Notes: a model not told the origin generated them from the letters alone. Counted from the stretch's first letter, positions 25,925-35,635 are shown. The stretch: DNA of 64,000 nt from M3007 sp031398055 (GCA_031398055.1 JANNMS010000024.1:53229-117228); one strand, 5' to 3'. Numbers and translations are program-made.

Positions 25925-26121
25925 CGCCCTCTCAATTTTGAGATGACCGCATCCCTCGAAACCACCTCGCTTCTGTCCGCTTCTTTCATCAAAATTGCGA
26001 GACCGAGTTCTTCCCATTCTTCGTCGTCCAAAACGCGGGAAACGATTTTCATTTTTGCCAACAAAGTGGTCAATAATTGAAATTCTGAAATGTCTTTGGG
26101 TTGGATAAGTATGGCACTCAT
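25921..26121 (-). CDS. Antitoxin partner of the RelE-type toxin
   Basis: 66 residues from ATG 26121 (MSAILIQPKDISEFQ). It precedes and overlaps the toxin by four bases. The sequence (LLTTLLAKMKIVSRVLDDEEWEELGLAILMKEAD) resembles the small helical antitoxins of RelE-type pairs found in Bacteroidota and cyanobacteria; I cannot name the family with certainty. A good -7 box lies 28 bases upstream, so earlier in-frame ATGs (26163) are unlikely. Confidence 0.8.
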   Translation of the reverse strand: MSAILIQPKDISEFQLLTTLLAKMKIVSRVLDDEEWEELGLAILMKEADRSEVVSRDAVISKLRGR

Positions 26122-26148
26122 TGCTTTTAAAATTATTGATTTTTTTGA

Positions 26149-26156
26149 CAAAAGTA
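26149..26156 (-). promoter_or_regulatory. Putative -7 box of the toxin-antitoxin operon
   Basis: TACTTTTG on the minus strand lies 11 bases past the adhesin stop codon and 28 bases before the antitoxin ATG. It separates the pair from the large gene upstream. Confidence 0.5.
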
Positions 26157-26166
26157 ATCCCATTTT

Positions 26167-29100
26167 CTATTTCAAAACCACACGCTTGCCCACCGTCTCC
26201 CCATTTTCCAAAACAATTTCCACAAAAAACACCCCTGCCGGAAACCTCGAAAAATCCAATGCCATCCCAAATTCATCTTGTTTTTCCGCAAAATTTTTCC
26301 AAAAAACAACCCGTCCCGTCGCGTCCAAAACTTGAATTTTCATCGCCGATGCCTCGCGCAGTTTCAATTTTATCAATGAAAAACCGTCTGTCGGATTTGG
26401 AAAAATTTCCAAAAACTCAACCATTTCCGGCTGCCCCGTCGCCACTGTCCCGACCGAAACGAACTCTTTTTTGAAAACACAACCGCTGCTGTCGGTCACC
26501 AAAACATGGTAATAACCGGGTTGCAAACCCGCGCCGCCGCCTGGCACGAGGTTCCAAAAAAGGTCAAAAATTTCAACAGAATAGGGGTCGTTTCCGCCGC
26601 CGATTTCGAAAGTCAAATTCCACGCGCCCGGCACGGAGTCTTTTTGGATGTCCAAAATTTCAATCGGCGACGGCTCAAAAACCTTAAAACTATATACTTT
26701 GCTGCACCCGACGGCATCCACCAAAGTCAAAGTGTAAATGCCGCCCGCCAAATTCGCAATCGAATCGCCGAACAAATTTGGTTCGTTCCAAGCAAAAGAA
26801 TAATCAGGTTGACCGCCCGTCGGAAAAACTTCGATGCTCCCCGTTTCATCGCCAGCGCAGCGCACGTCCTGAATTTCTGATTCCAAATCCATCAAATTTG
26901 CCGCGCCCGAAACCTCAAAACTGTCCACCGCAGTGCATTGATTTTGGTCGGTGACCATGACAAAATATTCCCCCGGGCACAAACCTGTGTTCGTCGCTTG
27001 GTCAAAATCATTGCTCCACGAATATTGATATCCCGGCGTCCCAAACTCGGTGTGTACCGAAATTTCCCCGTTGCAATTCCCGCAAGTATCTTGAAAAATA
27101 TGGTCAGCCACGATTTTCAAACCCTGCGACGGCTCGCCGACGACCGCCGATTTTGAAGCCGTGCAGCCCGCCGCGTCCGTCACCGTAAATTTGTAAATGC
27201 CCGCCGTCAGGTCGCAAACCAATGGTTCTGAATCCATTGTGTTCCAAAGAAAAGTCAAATCAGGCGTTCCACCGACGGCAAAAACTTCGATGCAGCCGTC
27301 CACCCCACCCTTGCAAACATTGTTTTTTACAAAAACCGAATCAATCAAAAGTGGCGGCGGCTCTTCGATTTCAAAGGTTTGGGAAAATGCCGGACAGCCC
27401 CCGCCATCTTCCACGAAAACCGAAAACGTGCCCGCCGACAACCCAAAAACCGTGTCCCGCGCCGCCCCACTCGTTTTGAAACCCGGCAAATGGCTCCACG
27501 AATATTTAAAAGGTGCAGTCCCGCCGTTCAATTCCACCACGATTCGTCCGTCGGCGAGGCCAAAACACGAAATATTTTTTTCAAAAATTGGATTTACTTG
27601 AAAATCAAAATTGGTATTTACAATTTTTAAAGAATCGGCCTTGTTTTCGCAGCCGTTCGCGTCGGTCACCGTCACCGCAAAATTCCCGGCGGGCAGCAGG
27701 TACACATTTTGCGTCGTGTCGCCGAAATTCCATACATATATATATGGTGTCGTTCCGCCGGTCGTCGCGATTTCGATTTGGCCGGTCGTGCCGTTGCACG
27801 GGATATTTTTTGGAAAATATTGCGTCGCCAGCAAATCGGGCTGACCCAAAATAATTTGCGGCAGCGAAAACGAACAGCCCCGCGCATCCAAAACCGTCAA
27901 TTGATAATTTCCGGCAGGGACTTCCGAAATGTCTTCGGTCGTTTTTCCGGTGTTCCAAAAAAATTGGTACGGCGGCTGGCCACCAACGGTTTTTGTTTCG
28001 ATTTGGCCATTGAATTCGCCAAAACACGACGGCGTTTTGGTGTTCACCAAACTGTTTTCGAGCATCGCCGACGGCGCAGAAATTGAAAAAGTCGCCGAAT
28101 CCCGGCAGCCGTTCGCGTCCCGAACGATGGCCGTAAAATCTCCGGCAAACAAATTTTCCAGCACAAAATCATCCGGAAAACCATTCCATTCCACAAAATA
28201 CGGCGCGTCGCCACCTGCCACATCAATTTCAATCCGCCCATTTTCCTCGCCAAAACAACGAATTTGCCGCAGCGAATCGAGCGAAATATCCAAAACCTGT
28301 GGCGCAGAAATTTCCAGATTTGATTTTTGAACCGAGCAGCCGCGCCGGTCGGTGACGGTGACGGAATATTTCCCGGAAGACAAATTTTGCAGCGTCGGCG
28401 TGGTTTTGCCGTTGTCCCAATTCCAAAAATACTGCGGCGAGCCACCGCTGATTTTTGGGGAAATTTTTCCGGTCGCGATGCCCAAACACATCGGATTTTG
28501 AATTTGAAAAGAGTCAAATTTCAATAAATTTGGCTCGACCAAAACCGCCCCGCCCGTCGCCGTGCAGCCATTTTGGTCGGTCAAAGTCACTGAAAAATTT
28601 CCGGCAGGCAGATTATTGACAAAAGCCGTGTTCGCCCCGTTCGACCAATGGTACGTAAAACCGCCCGCGCCGCCCGACGGAAACGCCCGAATCGAGCCAT
28701 TTTTAAAGCCAAAACACTGCACCGAATCAAAAATGGGAACGGAAACCAGCAGTTTCGCGGGCTGACTGACCAAAAACGAATCTTCTTTTTCACAAAAATT
28801 GGCATCCGAAACGACGACGCGGTACCAGCCCGCCGCGAGATTTTCGAGGTTTTGACCCGTCGAATCGTTCGACCACAAATATTGGTACGGCTGCGAACCG
28901 CCAAAAACCTGCACGCCAAGCGAGCCATTTTGCCCGCCAAAACACGAAACTGACGCGTTGACATTTTCCAAAATCGAAATTTGCGGCGGCGCGACGAGTT
29001 CGATGTTGTTCAAAATCTGCTGGCAAGCCCCGTCGGTGATGGTCACGGAGTACGAATTTTCGGCGACGCCAATCAAATTTTGACCAGTCGTCTGGTTGCT

Positions 29101-32100
29101 CCACAAAAAAGTGGGCGCGGTGGCCTGCACATTTAACAAAATCGAACCGGTCGCCGCCGCCGGGCAACTCGGATTTTGGACGGAATCCACCGCAACTTTA
29201 AGCCCCGGCGCGTTCAAAACAATCAGCGGCATGACCATGCTGCAACCCGTCGTCGAAGCGTCAGTGATGGTAAATCGGTAATTTCCCTGTTTCAAATTTT
29301 GAATCACGCCGCTGCCGGTCTGCGACAAAATATTTCCGCTCGATTTCCACGAAAAAGTAAACGGCGGTTGGCCGTTCAACGGGTTCAGCGAAATGCTGCC
29401 GTCCGAGCCGCCGCAAGTTTGGACGTCCTGTTTTGCCGCGATTTGGGTACTCGTCACCGAATTCAATGTCAAAACTTTGATTTCGTCGGTGGCCGTGCAG
29501 CCAAAATCGTCTTTTACCAAAACAGAATATGTCGTGGTTTGCCCCGCCGTCGCACCTCGGATGTCGATATTTTGAAAAAACAAAGGCGTGGAAAGTGCCG
29601 GGCCCGTCCACTGAAAAGTGTACGGAGCCGTGCCGCCTGAGCCAAAAGCCGTGATTTTTTGAAAAGAATTTTTGCAAATCGCCATCGAATCGCCCGCCGT
29701 GATGTTCGCCGAGGGGTTCGGGCGGATGCCCAAAGTGACCGCCAAATCGTCTTTGCAACCGTCGGCGGTCGTTTTTAAAATGTAAAAAACTGTTTGAAAT
29801 TGGGGCGAAACCACCGAAGAATCGAGCAAATTCGAGGCATTTGCTGGCAAAGCCGTATGAAAACTGACATTTCCCGTCGTTCCAAAAACATCAAAAACCG
29901 GGAGGTCGGCGAGGTCAAAATTTTTGCCAAAACAAATCGGCGCGGGCGGATTGTCGAGCGTCAAAAACGGGCTGGGCAACGCGACGGCCTGCACCGGAAC
30001 CCGCAAACTGCCGCAGCCCTGCGTGCTGTCCTGCAAAAAATAGGTGCGGGATTGCGTAAAATTTTGAACGGAAAATGTTTTGCCAACGGCAAGCGGCGAG
30101 CCGCCCGCCGGGTGCGAAAACCAATAAAACTGGCCGATTGGCTGGCCGACGGCTTGGAGTTCGAGTTTTGTTCCTGCGCAAATTGAGGTACCGGCGGCGG
30201 TCGGCGCGGGCAAAATTCCGTCGGTCGTCGTCGGGTCGCAGTCGTCGTCAAGTTGATTGCAAAAAATTTCTTGGTTGGTCGGCACGGCAGCATTCGAGTC
30301 GTCGCAGTCGTCAGAATTTGTCGAAAAACCGGCTGGCAAACTTCCGGAACACGAGGCCAAAGTGATAAACTTCGACCCAAAACCATCGCCATCGAAATCT
30401 TTGTAAAAAATAAAATCGGCGGCGAGGTCGTCAGAAGTGCCGTAAAAACGGAGGTTATCGAGGGCGATATCGTTAAAATCGTTGGCCGCAGCGGTCGCCA
30501 CGAAACGGATTTGGACAACTTGGCCGTACCAATTTGCCAAAGAAAGCCGCACATTTTGCCAACGTTTTGGCTGCTGGCCGGAAATCGTGTGGATTTTTGA
30601 CCATGTTTGGCCGTTGTTATTTGAAATTTCGAGTTCCAATTTTCCGGTTTGATTGGGCTGCCCCGCGACTCGCCACATAAAATAATCGAAGGAAAATTGG
30701 CAATTTTCACTCACCAAAGTATCCACCAAAATGCAGGCGGATTGCAAAATCGCGGTGCTGCCCGGCCAACCGCCGCCGCCGGGATTCGTCGTTTCGAAGT
30801 ACAAATAATTGCCCAATTTTCGGTCGGCATCGGTGTGCGGGCCGGTCAGCGGGGTGCTCGGCGCAGGGCCGGCGTGGATTTTCCAATCAAAATCGTCGGT
30901 GTAAATATTTTTCCAAACGCCGGAAATGGAGCAATCCGAATCGAAAGTTTCGTCGCAAACTGGTTGATTATCAAAGGTTTCAATCAAAGTTGGTGGGCAA
31001 TCCGTAAAAAACCGCGCTGCCTCGGAGTTGATTGAAAACTGCCCAGCCGCACATTTTTTCCGAAAATAAACATCGTAAAAACGGAACGGCACGAGGTTTT
31101 GCAAAACCAGATTTTGCGCCGCCGGGCAAGCCATTTTCAAAAAACCTGCGCCGCCGCCGGGCAGATTTTCGGTGCCCGGCAAAAACCCGCGCTCGCCCCA
31201 TTCGACAAAAACGGAGTCGCAATCGCCGCCCGGCTGCCACGAAATTTCAGCGGAAGTTTTGTCCACATTTTCGACGGCGACGGACATCGGCGCGAGACAA
31301 TTTTGGTATTCAAAAACCAGTTCGGCGCGGTAAAAAGTGCCGCAGTCGTCGGCGCGCAAATCCAGAATTTCCAAATTCCATGTCCCGTTCGGATTTTGGC
31401 CGTTGTTGAAAATTGAAAAATTATTTCTCGGTAAATACCGACCCGTCGGATTTGGCACTTCGACGAGCGCGGAAAGCGGCAAAACGCCCGGCGCGTTCGT
31501 CAATTCGAGGTATTTTGAACATCCCGGGGCGGTCGGGTCGCCCAAATTATCGTCGCCCGCGTTCAAATTGTCCAAAAGCAAAACCGAAGTTCCGTCTGGC
31601 GATTTCAGAGAAATTTTGAGGTCGGAACGCCATTCGTGCCCGACAATCAACCGCAGGCCGCGCAAAAAAATGTCGTTGCCGAGGCTCGTCGCAGGAGTTT
31701 TTATTTCAATTTGAAAATTGGAAATCGTGTTGTTTTTTGGGCAATTTTGACCGGCGTCGGCCAAAAGATAAGTTGCGCCGCAGCGCGTCGGGTTTGAAAA
31801 AAGGGTTCGAAATGGGGAAAGTCCTTTTTTCCAAGTGCTTTTTTCGACGCCGCAATTCGTGCGAACTTGATAATGATAAAGTTGTCCGGAGAGCAAATTT
31901 TTTGCCAAAAAAGTGGAAGCTGCGATGTTTTCGTGGGTCGGCGCGCCGGTAAACGGCTCGTCGTTCGGGCGGATTTCGAGGTCAAAAACGCCCACATTTG
32001 GAAACCAATTTATCGTGGCTTGGTCGCTGGCGAAATTTGTAGCGGTGACAAAAGTGGGCGGCGAGCAGGCCAAAATTTCAATCGGCGAACCCGAAAAAAA

Positions 32101-32193
32101 CGCGTTTTTGGAAAAAACCCGCACCGACTGCACTGAAAAAACAGTCAGGGGGAGTATTAAAAAAAGCCAAAAGCGAGGCGGGCGTTTGGTCAT
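26167..32193 (-). CDS. Giant T9SS-exported SprB-repeat adhesin-like protein
   Basis: 2008 residues, signal peptide about 1-28. Domains in order: fibronectin III-like (about 35-120), proprotein-convertase P domain (about 145-290), fibronectin III (about 300-390), MAM/jelly-roll-like domain (about 410-590), MopE-like calcium or metal-binding segment (DFDGDGFGSKF, DDCDDSN, CNQLDDDCD; about 600-660), Ig-like domain (about 665-740), about twelve SprB-type repeats (each near 75-85 residues, with a SCFG..NG core and a PY.Y.W strand) from about 830 to 1840, and a T9SS sorting domain (IFPNPTDGFSLIKL to the end). SprB repeats occur in gliding-motility and surface adhesins. A repeat hairpin lies in its leader. 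Confidence 0.9.
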   Translation of the reverse strand: MTKRPPRFWLFLILPLTVFSVQSVRVFSKNAFFSGSPIEILACSPPTFVTATNFASDQATINWFPNVGVFDLEIRPNDEPFTGAPTHENIAASTFLAKNLLSGQLYHYQVRTNCGVEKSTWKKGLSPFRTLFSNPTRCGATYLLADAGQNCPKNNTISNFQIEIKTPATSLGNDIFLRGLRLIVGHEWRSDLKISLKSPDGTSVLLLDNLNAGDDNLGDPTAPGCSKYLELTNAPGVLPLSALVEVPNPTGRYLPRNNFSIFNNGQNPNGTWNLEILDLRADDCGTFYRAELVFEYQNCLAPMSVAVENVDKTSAEISWQPGGDCDSVFVEWGERGFLPGTENLPGGGAGFLKMACPAAQNLVLQNLVPFRFYDVYFRKKCAAGQFSINSEAARFFTDCPPTLIETFDNQPVCDETFDSDCSISGVWKNIYTDDFDWKIHAGPAPSTPLTGPHTDADRKLGNYLYFETTNPGGGGWPGSTAILQSACILVDTLVSENCQFSFDYFMWRVAGQPNQTGKLELEISNNNGQTWSKIHTISGQQPKRWQNVRLSLANWYGQVVQIRFVATAAANDFNDIALDNLRFYGTSDDLAADFIFYKDFDGDGFGSKFITLASCSGSLPAGFSTNSDDCDDSNAAVPTNQEIFCNQLDDDCDPTTTDGILPAPTAAGTSICAGTKLELQAVGQPIGQFYWFSHPAGGSPLAVGKTFSVQNFTQSRTYFLQDSTQGCGSLRVPVQAVALPSPFLTLDNPPAPICFGKNFDLADLPVFDVFGTTGNVSFHTALPANASNLLDSSVVSPQFQTVFYILKTTADGCKDDLAVTLGIRPNPSANITAGDSMAICKNSFQKITAFGSGGTAPYTFQWTGPALSTPLFFQNIDIRGATAGQTTTYSVLVKDDFGCTATDEIKVLTLNSVTSTQIAAKQDVQTCGGSDGSISLNPLNGQPPFTFSWKSSGNILSQTGSGVIQNLKQGNYRFTITDASTTGCSMVMPLIVLNAPGLKVAVDSVQNPSCPAAATGSILLNVQATAPTFLWSNQTTGQNLIGVAENSYSVTITDGACQQILNNIELVAPPQISILENVNASVSCFGGQNGSLGVQVFGGSQPYQYLWSNDSTGQNLENLAAGWYRVVVSDANFCEKEDSFLVSQPAKLLVSVPIFDSVQCFGFKNGSIRAFPSGGAGGFTYHWSNGANTAFVNNLPAGNFSVTLTDQNGCTATGGAVLVEPNLLKFDSFQIQNPMCLGIATGKISPKISGGSPQYFWNWDNGKTTPTLQNLSSGKYSVTVTDRRGCSVQKSNLEISAPQVLDISLDSLRQIRCFGEENGRIEIDVAGGDAPYFVEWNGFPDDFVLENLFAGDFTAIVRDANGCRDSATFSISAPSAMLENSLVNTKTPSCFGEFNGQIETKTVGGQPPYQFFWNTGKTTEDISEVPAGNYQLTVLDARGCSFSLPQIILGQPDLLATQYFPKNIPCNGTTGQIEIATTGGTTPYIYVWNFGDTTQNVYLLPAGNFAVTVTDANGCENKADSLKIVNTNFDFQVNPIFEKNISCFGLADGRIVVELNGGTAPFKYSWSHLPGFKTSGAARDTVFGLSAGTFSVFVEDGGGCPAFSQTFEIEEPPPLLIDSVFVKNNVCKGGVDGCIEVFAVGGTPDLTFLWNTMDSEPLVCDLTAGIYKFTVTDAAGCTASKSAVVGEPSQGLKIVADHIFQDTCGNCNGEISVHTEFGTPGYQYSWSNDFDQATNTGLCPGEYFVMVTDQNQCTAVDSFEVSGAANLMDLESEIQDVRCAGDETGSIEVFPTGGQPDYSFAWNEPNLFGDSIANLAGGIYTLTLVDAVGCSKVYSFKVFEPSPIEILDIQKDSVPGAWNLTFEIGGGNDPYSVEIFDLFWNLVPGGGAGLQPGYYHVLVTDSSGCVFKKEFVSVGTVATGQPEMVEFLEIFPNPTDGFSLIKLKLREASAMKIQVLDATGRVVFWKNFAEKQDEFGMALDFSRFPAGVFFVEIVLENGETVGKRVVLK

Positions 32194-32219
32194 TTGTGCT
32201 GTGTTTGGGTGATTAGTTA

Positions 32220-32306
32220 TTGGTTGATTGGTTATTGGAAAATTGGTTATTTGTTATTGGTGCACCCAATTTACCAATAACCATTTTCCCAATAATCAAT
32301 CAACCA
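32220..32306. repeat. Inverted repeat, family A (copy 2), in the adhesin leader
   Basis: TTGGTTGATTGGTTATTGGA at the left pairs with the right arm ending CCCAATAATCAATCAACCAA, with a few mismatches. It lies 27 bases upstream of the giant gene's ATG and downstream of its putative promoter. Confidence 0.8.
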
Positions 32307-32323
32307 AAATCGGATTGGAAAAA

Positions 32324-32331
32324 CGAAAGTA
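32324..32331 (-). promoter_or_regulatory. Possible -7 box of the giant adhesin gene
   Basis: TACTTTCG on the minus strand, one mismatch to TAnnTTTG. It would place the family A hairpin in the mRNA leader. Confidence 0.35.
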
Positions 32332-32421
32332 CGGCAATCGGACATTTTGGGGAAACGCAAGGTGCATTTTTGTCGTGGTTTCGGTGAATTTCGGAATCAA
32401 AAAGCGAACTTCGCCCCGAAA

Positions 32422-32481
32422 TTGGAGTGCGGAATTTATGCCGCACTTTGTAAAACAGGCGGAATAAATTCCGCCCTCCAA
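32422..32481. repeat. Inverted repeat, family B (copy 4)
   Basis: TTGGAGTGCGGAATTTATG pairs with GGCGGAATAAATTCCGCCCT and following bases, with several mismatches in the left arm. It ends 9 bases before the next ATG. Confidence 0.7.
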
Positions 32482-32489
32482 CGCTGCCG

Positions 32490-33473
32490 ATGCTCTCACT
32501 TTTTCGCAACAACCGTTTTTCCGGGCTGATTTTTTTACTGGTTTACACCTTTTTGGTTCGGCTGCCGGGGCTGCTCGGCTTGGTTCAGATACCCAAAAAC
32601 ACGGGTCGCGGCGGCTTGTTTTCGGAAGGTGTTTTTTGGGATTTTTTTGCGGAAAAACCGTTTTGGTCGGTGCTGGCTGGCGGGGTCGTTATTTTCCTGC
32701 AAGCCTTGATAATCAACAATTTAGATACTCGCCACCGCATCATCGCCGACCGGACGTGGCTGCCGAGCGCGATGTATGTTTTGTTGACGGCGGCTTGGCC
32801 GGAGACGCTTTTTATCAGTCCTACGCTGTTGGCTTTGACTTTTGTGCCGCTCACTTTGGACGCGATTTTTAAATGTTACAAACAAATTCAGGCGACTGCG
32901 CTGATTTTCAATGTTGGCTTTTTTATCTCGATGACGGCCTTGTTTTTTCCGGCAGCATCGTTGCTTTTGTTGGGGGCGTATTTTGGGATTTTGAGTTTGA
33001 AAACTTTTAAATTTCGGGAAAATGTGGTTTTGCTGGTCGGCTGGTTCGTGCCTTTGTTTTTGGCTTGGACGTGGCAATTTTTGGTCAACAACACGGATTA
33101 TTTTTGGGCAAAACAATTTCAAAATGTGCTGCATTTGCCGGTTTTTCCTGAAATTTTAAGTCTTGGTTTTTGGATAAAAATTGGTTTGGCGGGGGTTTTG
33201 GTTTTGTGCGTGCTGCTGGGTTTTGTTAGTTATTTTTCAAAAAAATTGATTCAAGTTCAAAAGTTCATCGGCATTTTTTACTGGTTTTTGGTGATTGCCG
33301 TGGTGATTTTTATTTTTTCTGGGGAGATTGATTTTAGGAATTTTTTGCTGGCGGTGCCGGTGCTTGCGATGTTTTTGGCCTTGTCTTTTGGCGGCGGGAA
33401 AAATCGAGTTTTACCCGAAAGTTTGCACTTATTTTTGCTGGCAACGATTGTTGCAAGTTTGGTTATTAAATAA
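32490..33473 (+). CDS. DUF6427-type integral membrane protein
   Basis: 327 residues with about 9-10 hydrophobic segments (FLLVYTFLVRLPGLLGL, VLAGGVVIFLQALII, LIFNVGFFISMTALFFPAASLLLLGAYFGIL, VLLVGWFVPLFLAWTW, GLAGVLVLCVLLGFVSYF and others). It fits the Bacteroidota DUF6427 membrane proteins of unknown role. Its start is 9 bases after a family B repeat. It probably shares a transcript with purQ (40-base gap). Confidence 0.7.
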   Translation: MLSLFRNNRFSGLIFLLVYTFLVRLPGLLGLVQIPKNTGRGGLFSEGVFWDFFAEKPFWSVLAGGVVIFLQALIINNLDTRHRIIADRTWLPSAMYVLLTAAWPETLFISPTLLALTFVPLTLDAIFKCYKQIQATALIFNVGFFISMTALFFPAASLLLLGAYFGILSLKTFKFRENVVLLVGWFVPLFLAWTWQFLVNNTDYFWAKQFQNVLHLPVFPEILSLGFWIKIGLAGVLVLCVLLGFVSYFSKKLIQVQKFIGIFYWFLVIAVVIFIFSGEIDFRNFLLAVPVLAMFLALSFGGGKNRVLPESLHLFLLATIVASLVIK

Positions 33474-33513
33474 ATATTTAACTAAATTATCCGATAAAAT
33501 AATTTTTCGAAAG

Positions 33514-34218
33514 ATGAAATTTGGCGTAATTGTTTTTCCTGGTTCGAATTGCGACGACGACATGGTGCACGTCCTCGGCGATGTGATGGATCAGGATGTT
33601 GTAAAAATTTGGCACAAAGACACCGAACTGCCGGGTTTCGGAGAAGGTGATTGTGTTGTTTTGCCAGGCGGTTTTTCGTTCGGCGATTATGTTCGCTGCG
33701 GTGCGATTGCCAATCTTTCGCCGATCATGCAGGCGGTGAAAAAATTTGCGGCGGACGGCGGTTTTGTGCTCGGCGTTTGCAATGGTTTCCAGATTTTGTG
33801 CGAGGCCGGGCTTCTGCCGGGCGTTTTGCTGCCGAACGGCGGGCAAAAATTCATCTGCGACAATATTTATCTGCGCCCGATGACTTCCGATTCGGCTTTG
33901 ACTTCGGAATTGGATCTGAAAAAAGGATTGAAAATCCCGATTGCCCATGCCGACGGCCGATTTTTTGCCGACGAAAAAACGCTGGATGATTTGGAAAAAA
34001 ACGACCAGATTTTGTTCAAATACTGCACTGCCGACGGCAAAATCACGGCAACCGCCAACCCAAACGGCGCAGCGCGAAACATCGCAGGCATCTGCAACGT
34101 CGGGCGAAATGTGTTTGGGATGATGCCGCACCCGGAGCGGGCGAGCGAGTCGGTTTTGGGAAATTCGGACGGGCGCGGGATGTTCGAGTCGTTGGTCAAT
34201 GCCGCCGTGCTGGTTTGA
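33514..34218 (+). CDS. purQ: Phosphoribosylformylglycinamidine synthase subunit PurQ (glutaminase)
   Basis: 234 residues from ATG 33514; a longer frame to 33328 overlaps the upstream gene and lacks homology. Class I glutamine amidotransferase: nucleophile Cys89 in GVCNGFQIL, and His206/Glu208 in MMPHPERASE; N-terminal FPGSNCDDDMVHV. It supplies ammonia for the fourth step of purine synthesis with PurL and PurS, which are elsewhere. Confidence 0.95.
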   Translation: MKFGVIVFPGSNCDDDMVHVLGDVMDQDVVKIWHKDTELPGFGEGDCVVLPGGFSFGDYVRCGAIANLSPIMQAVKKFAADGGFVLGVCNGFQILCEAGLLPGVLLPNGGQKFICDNIYLRPMTSDSALTSELDLKKGLKIPIAHADGRFFADEKTLDDLEKNDQILFKYCTADGKITATANPNGAARNIAGICNVGRNVFGMMPHPERASESVLGNSDGRGMFESLVNAAVLV

Positions 34219-34280
34219 TTTTCATTTGAAAAAGTTGGAAAACAAAAAGCGGCGGGTTCGTTTTATGCTTAAATGTTTGA

Positions 34281-34354
34281 ATCAGAATTTACAGAATTTT
34301 TGAATTTACAGAATTCGTGAATTCTGTAAATTCAAAAATCCAGTAAATTCTGAT
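34281..34354. repeat. Near-perfect palindrome overlapping the kinase start codon
   Basis: 36-base arms 34281-34316 (ATCAGAATTTACAGAATTTT...) and 34319-34354 match at 34 positions with a 2-base spacer. The right arm ends in GAT, whose AT forms the start of the ATG at 34353. Confidence 0.85.
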
Positions 34355-35621
34355 GAAAAATTCTACGATTCGTCGAGTCATCGTTTTTGGTGCTTTTGCC
34401 ATTTTGGGTTTGATTTCTGTCCAAACTTATTGGGTTTTGCACACCTGGGATTTGCAGGAGCGCGAGTTCAGCCGGAAGGTGACGGTCGCGCTTTTGGAAA
34501 CGGCCAATGATTTGAAAAAACTGCACGGCTTCGAGTTGCCGACTCAAAATTTGATTGACCAACAGGCCTCGAATTACTACATCGTGAACCTCAACAACAT
34601 GTTCGACCCGACGACGGTGGAGTTTTATTTGCAAAAAAACTTTGAAAAACAGGGGCTGCGCGAGGATTTTCAGTACGGCGTTTTTGATTGTTCGTCCAAT
34701 CAAATGGTTTCCGGCGAGACTTTTCACTACGAAACAGCTTCGAAAGAAAAACTGGCCGAGCCGCTGCCAGCACATTATTCGAGCGATTATATTTACTATT
34801 TTGGGGTGCGTTTTGTCAATAAATCGGCCAATTTGCTGTCGAATATGTGGATTGTCGTGGCTTTTACGGCTTTGGTGGTGATGACGGTGGCGTTTTTTAT
34901 TTACACGATGTTTATTATTTTAAGGCAAAAACAGTTGTCGGAATTGCAGCGCGATTTTATCAACAACATGACCCACGAGTTTAAAACGCCGATTTCGACG
35001 ATCAATATTTCGACCGATGTTTTTTTGAACAACCCGACCATCAAAGGCGACGACCGGCTGAACCGCTACGCCGGAATCATCAAACAACAGGTGATGCGAC
35101 TGAATACGCAGGTGGAAAAAGTGCTGCAACTCGCCAACGTCGAACAAGAACACGTCGAACTAAAACTTGAAAACCTCGACCTCGCTGAGGTAATCCACCA
35201 CATTTCGCCGTCGCTGGAACTGAAAGTGGCGGAGCAACACGGCACGTTGCATTTGAATTTGGATTGTAAAAATGCAAACGTCCGCGCCGACCGTTTGCAT
35301 TTGACCAATATCCTCCACAACCTCGTTGACAATGGCGTGAAATATTCGAAAGGCGCACCGGAACTCACGATTGGTTTGAAAAACGAGGGAAAATACCTCG
35401 TTTTGAGCGTGGCCGACAAGGGCATCGGCATTCCAAAAGAACATCAACGACGGGTTTTTGACCGGTTTCACCGCGTCCCGACGGGCAATGTGCACAATGT
35501 AAAAGGGTTTGGTTTGGGGCTTTTTTATGTCAAATCCATTTGCAAAGAGCATGGCTGGAAGGTGGATTTGGCGAGCGAGGAAGGGAAGGGGACGACGATT
35601 TTTGTGCGGATGAATAGTTGA
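34353..35621 (+). CDS. Two-component sensor histidine kinase
   Basis: 422 residues. Transmembrane segment near the N-terminus (VIVFGAFAILGLISVQTYW), a periplasmic sensor of about 140 residues without a known domain, a second membrane segment (about 165-190, WIVVAFTALVVMTVAFFIYTMF), then HisKA with the phospho-accepting His208 in MTHEFKTPIS and an HATPase domain (NILHNLVDNGVKYSKG, ADKGIGIPKEHQRRVF, GFGLGLFYVKSI). No response regulator gene adjoins it, so its partner is encoded elsewhere. Confidence 0.93.
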   Translation: MKNSTIRRVIVFGAFAILGLISVQTYWVLHTWDLQEREFSRKVTVALLETANDLKKLHGFELPTQNLIDQQASNYYIVNLNNMFDPTTVEFYLQKNFEKQGLREDFQYGVFDCSSNQMVSGETFHYETASKEKLAEPLPAHYSSDYIYYFGVRFVNKSANLLSNMWIVVAFTALVVMTVAFFIYTMFIILRQKQLSELQRDFINNMTHEFKTPISTINISTDVFLNNPTIKGDDRLNRYAGIIKQQVMRLNTQVEKVLQLANVEQEHVELKLENLDLAEVIHHISPSLELKVAEQHGTLHLNLDCKNANVRADRLHLTNILHNLVDNGVKYSKGAPELTIGLKNEGKYLVLSVADKGIGIPKEHQRRVFDRFHRVPTGNVHNVKGFGLGLFYVKSICKEHGWKVDLASEEGKGTTIFVRMNS

Positions 35622-35635
35622 TTGATTTTACCAAA

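Noticed and set aside
33328..33513. Longer start for purQ
   Set aside because: It overlaps the preceding gene and adds residues absent from PurQ; MKFGVIVFPGSN is the normal N-terminus.
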